Shown here piece by piece: positions 4,452 to 7,004 of a stretch of 7,004 nucleotides of DNA. The DNA lies in contig CAKSGG010000160.1 in NCBI GenBank assembly GCA_934454215.1, positions 1-7,004 on the forward strand, read 5' to 3'. Position numbers and translations under genes: made by a program. The notes beneath the pieces were generated by a model. That model saw only the letters and a program-made list of their open reading frames with translations, did not search any database and was not told the DNA's origin. The DNA is from an uncultured Clostridia bacterium (lineage in GTDB: Bacteria; Bacillota; Clostridia; UBA1381). The first letter of the stretch is position 1; each line of letters starts with the position of its first letter.

Positions 4452-6059
4452 TCACTCCATCATTCTGATTGTTTTCATTATTCCTTCCGCAATTCCCTGT
4501 GCCGTTTTGTATTGGTAGTCGGGATTTGACATATTTGCAATTTCCTTTTCATTGGTTATGAATCCTACTTCCGCAAGGCAAGCGGGCATATTCGAGCGCT
4601 TTGTTACGGCATGTTCGGCTGTTTTAACGCCTCTGTTGGTTGAACCCATATTTGCAATCATCGCATTTAATATATTTTTGGCGAGCGTACTGCTTGTTAC
4701 GCCTCCGACGCTGTCATTATTGGATTCTGCATAGAACACCTCCGTTCCATTTGCGGACGGTGCATTATCAGCTGAATTAATGTGTATACTTACAAATACA
4801 GCCGCTTCGCTCTTGTTGCCGAGCTGGGGACGTTCTATAAGTGTTTTGTAGGTATCGTCCGTTCTTGTCATTACAACGGTGTATCCGTTGTTTTCAAGAA
4901 TACCTTTCACTTTATTTGTGATTTGCAGTGTCAAAGTACTTTCGTTCACTGTCTGTCCGTTAAGAGTACCCTGTGCACCGGGGTCGTATCCGCCGTGACC
5001 TGCGTCAAGAACAACGACGTTTTTGTTGTATTTTACAGGCGGTTTCGGCGTAGGCGCCGGAGTGGCGGAAGGAGCGGCAGTCGGCTGTACTGCGGTCGAA
5101 TCAGATGAAGCTCTTGCGTATATTATCAGATTGTTTCCGTCCTTGCCGAAACCGTAATTAACCATTTTATCCATATCTATAACTACCCTTGTGCGTTCGG
5201 GACTTACCCCGATTCTTACGGCTTTAATACCACCGTTGTTTACATACATTGTATTTTCGCCGCTGTCATATGATGTGTTTTGAATATCAACGACAAGTCT
5301 TTCGGGGTCGTCTAATGTGAAATAAGAATATTTTGTTTCGCTGTCCATTTGAACCGTAACTGCAATTTTGCCTGTTTCAACATTTTTATAACTTATATTT
5401 GAAATATTTGTTTTTTGCGGAGCCGGTGTTGCTGTCGGCTGAGGCGTCTGAGCAGGCTCGGGCGTTTCGGTAATCCATTCCGACGGGTGTCTGTAATCCG
5501 TATCGGCGGGACGTGCTGTTTCAACTGCTGTAGGACGGGGCTTTGCCGTAGGTGCATTTTCTATGTATTGGTCGCTGTCTATCAATATTGCTCCGTTTTC
5601 CGAATCAAAGTTCACGTTAAGTCCTATTGTTTCGCTTATAAATCTTACGGGAACCATTGTTTTTGTTTCACCGCCGACCTTGCTTATAAGCTTAGGTACA
5701 ACCGAGTCGGGAATTGATGTTTTTGCTCCGTTTACGTAAGCTACATTATCGTTTATTTTCATTCTTATGTATGCGTTGTTGTCAACGACCTCGACCGTTT
5801 GGGTAACACTGTTATAACGTACGGTTGCGCCGACTTCTTCAAAAACATCTCGTACGGGTACGAGAGCTCTGTCATTGAACACAATAGGCTCAAGAGCGGA
5901 CTGTACGGATTTGTTGTTTACCATAAGCTTATAAATTGCTCCGTCATACGGATATACTCCGCCGTCGTATTCAAGCATCATGCTTTCGGCAAAAGATGAT
6001 GATGCACCCAAAACGGTAAGTAAAAACACCAGAACTGTAATCAGTTTAAGTTTATTCAT
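4452..6059 (-). CDS. Secreted N-acetylmuramoyl-L-alanine amidase (CuAO_N/AMIN/Amidase_3)
   Basis: This 535-residue exported cell-wall hydrolase should cleave the bond between MurNAc and L-alanine in peptidoglycan. A Sec signal peptide covers residues 1-24, with probable cleavage after SFA. Residues about 46-160 form a copper-amine-oxidase-type N-terminal domain with two copies of the VPVR motif (67-70 and 136-139), likely used for wall or surface attachment. A Pro/Thr-rich linker follows (about 168-217), then an AMIN domain (about 219-318), a second Pro/Ala/Thr linker (about 322-344), and the Amidase_3 catalytic domain (about 349-530). The catalytic zinc site is complete: H355 in LDAGHGG, E373 in VNEST, H426 in SIHINSA, with the catalytic E497 in LAEVGF. 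GGGAGGA (6065-6071), 5 bases before the ATG, sets the start. It begins 13 bases after the ruvB stop and is probably co-transcribed with it. No terminator is visible after it before the ireB promoter. Confidence 0.94.
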   Translation of the reverse strand: MNKLKLITVLVFLLTVLGASSSFAESMMLEYDGGVYPYDGAIYKLMVNNKSVQSALEPIVFNDRALVPVRDVFEEVGATVRYNSVTQTVEVVDNNAYIRMKINDNVAYVNGAKTSIPDSVVPKLISKVGGETKTMVPVRFISETIGLNVNFDSENGAILIDSDQYIENAPTAKPRPTAVETARPADTDYRHPSEWITETPEPAQTPQPTATPAPQKTNISNISYKNVETGKIAVTVQMDSETKYSYFTLDDPERLVVDIQNTSYDSGENTMYVNNGGIKAVRIGVSPERTRVVIDMDKMVNYGFGKDGNNLIIYARASSDSTAVQPTAAPSATPAPTPKPPVKYNKNVVVLDAGHGGYDPGAQGTLNGQTVNESTLTLQITNKVKGILENNGYTVVMTRTDDTYKTLIERPQLGNKSEAAVFVSIHINSADNAPSANGTEVFYAESNNDSVGGVTSSTLAKNILNAMIANMGSTNRGVKTAEHAVTKRSNMPACLAEVGFITNEKEIANMSNPDYQYKTAQGIAEGIMKTIRMME

Positions 6060-6072
6060 CTAAATCCTCCCT

Positions 6073-7004
6073 TTATTCTTTAAACGGTATTCCGAAATGG
6101 TCGTATGCGGGTTTTGTTGCAATACGCCCTCTCGGGGTTCTTGAAATAAATCCAAGCTGAAGAAGATACGGCTCGTATACATCTTCGATTGTATTCGGTT
6201 CTTCTCCGATTGTTGCGGCGATGGTGTCCAGTCCGACAGGCCCGCCGTTGAAATTCTCAATCATTGCGGTAAGCAGCTTGCTGTCTATCATGTCAAGCCC
6301 AAGCTCGTCTACCTCCATTTGTTTCAGTGCTTTGTCGGCAATTTTGTAATCTATGTTTCCGTTACCGACAATTTGCGCAAAGTCTCTCACACGCTTTAAA
6401 AATCTGTTTGCTATTCGGGGCGTTCCTCTCGAACGTGACGCAATTTCAGCAGCGCCTTCCTCGTCAATGTCAACTCCGAGTATGCCTGCGCTTCTTGTTA
6501 CGATTTCCTTTAATTCTTCAACCTCGTATAATTCAAGCCGGCTGATAACTCCGAATCGGTCTCTTAACGGGGCGGATAATAAACCTGCTCTTGTGGTTGC
6601 GCCGATAAGCGTAAATTTCGGCAAATCAATTCTGATTGATTTTGCGGCAGGACCTTTTCCTATAATAATATCAAGCGCATAATCCTCCATTGCGGGATAC
6701 AGAATTTCTTCCACACTTCTTGACATTCTGTGAATTTCATCAATGAACAGAATATCATGCTCCGAAAGGTTTGTAAGAATTGCCGCAAGGTCTCCTGCTT
6801 TTTCGATTGCGGGACCTGACGTAATACGGATATTTACGCCCATTTCGTTTGCAATAATCCCCGCAAGGGTGGTTTTTCCCAGTCCCGGAGGTCCGTATAA
6901 CAAAACATGGTCAAGCGCCTCTTTTCTTTCCTTTGCCGCCTGTATATATATTTGAAGATTTTCTTTTGCTTTTTTCTGACCTATGTATTCTTCAAGACTT
7001 CTCG
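6073..7004 (-). CDS. ruvB: Holliday junction branch migration ATPase RuvB (5' end outside window)
   Basis: RuvB is the hexameric AAA+ motor that works with RuvA to move Holliday junctions during recombinational repair. About 309 residues are visible, reading from RSLEEYIGQ at the window edge. The family is usually 330-350 residues, so some 25-35 N-terminal residues lie beyond position 7004. The reading frame stays open to the edge; the TTG at 6901-6903 is an internal codon just before the Walker A and not the true start. Walker A is GPPGLGKTT (about 6868-6894), Walker B LFIDEIHR, sensor 1 LIGATTRAG, the arginine-finger region APLRDRFG, and sensor 2 RSRGTPRIANR. A C-terminal winged helix follows, with GGPVGLDTIA and ending in DHFGIPFKE. 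All key residues are present. The amidase gene follows after 13 bases in the same direction. ruvA would be expected upstream, outside the window. Confidence 0.96.
   Translation of the reverse strand, partial: RSLEEYIGQKKAKENLQIYIQAAKERKEALDHVLLYGPPGLGKTTLAGIIANEMGVNIRITSGPAIEKAGDLAAILTNLSEHDILFIDEIHRMSRSVEEILYPAMEDYALDIIIGKGPAAKSIRIDLPKFTLIGATTRAGLLSAPLRDRFGVISRLELYEVEELKEIVTRSAGILGVDIDEEGAAEIASRSRGTPRIANRFLKRVRDFAQIVGNGNIDYKIADKALKQMEVDELGLDMIDSKLLTAMIENFNGGPVGLDTIAATIGEEPNTIEDVYEPYLLQLGFISRTPRGRIATKPAYDHFGIPFKE

Noticed and set aside
5415..5717. Arg/Cys-rich open frame on the plus strand opposite the amidase
   Set aside because: Its composition mirrors the antisense of the amidase linker and domain, there is no ribosome binding site or promoter, and the amidase frame has full domain support.
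6901..6903. TTG as start of a short 276-residue RuvB
   Set aside because: The conserved RuvB sequence (RSLEEYIGQ through ALDHVLLYG) continues in frame upstream to the window edge, so this codon is internal and the gene is simply cut by the window.
1..7004. CRISPR arrays, insertion sequences, prophage or toxin-antitoxin genes
   Set aside because: No regularly spaced repeats, transposase motifs, inverted-repeat ends or paired small toxin-like genes were seen on either strand.

Overview
The window looks like chromosomal DNA from a low-to-moderate GC Gram-positive bacterium, most likely a member of the Clostridia. The evidence is strong purine-rich ribosome binding sites, AT-rich promoters matching the vegetative sigma factor consensus, an IreB/UPF0297 gene (a Firmicutes family), and a secreted amidase with a copper-amine-oxidase-like N-terminal domain and Pro/Thr linkers. 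No mobile element, CRISPR array or phage gene is visible. The exact genus cannot be read from this sequence.

Layout: at the left edge two tRNA genes, Val(UAC) then Asp(GUC) in transcription order, run leftward from a consensus promoter. About 60 bp of A/T tracts separate this from a second consensus promoter firing rightward into a leucine operon. The leader of that operon encodes an 18-residue peptide with six consecutive leucine codons, followed by a complementary segment and an intrinsic terminator. This is the architecture of classical ribosome-mediated attenuation. Next come leuA (2-isopropylmalate synthase, long LeuA2/yeast-like type) and, one base later, tadA (tRNA adenosine deaminase). 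A separate promoter appears to precede a cytosolic calcineurin-like metallophosphoesterase of unknown substrate. A bidirectional terminator lies between that gene and the leftward genes.

The right half is leftward: ruvB (5' end outside the window), then 13 bases later a secreted N-acetylmuramoyl-L-alanine amidase, then ireB behind its own promoter. That promoter carries a 13-bp direct repeat exactly 21 bp apart that resembles CodY boxes.

The most notable item is the leucine attenuator. Gram-positive branched-chain amino acid operons are more usually controlled by T-box leaders and CodY. Here the leader uses CTC and CTA codons that are almost absent from leuA itself, and the spacing of the stop codon, the complementary segment and the terminator fits the stalled-ribosome model. 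Because tadA follows leuA by one base, an essential tRNA-editing enzyme may fall under the same leucine control. The other genes are housekeeping in type.
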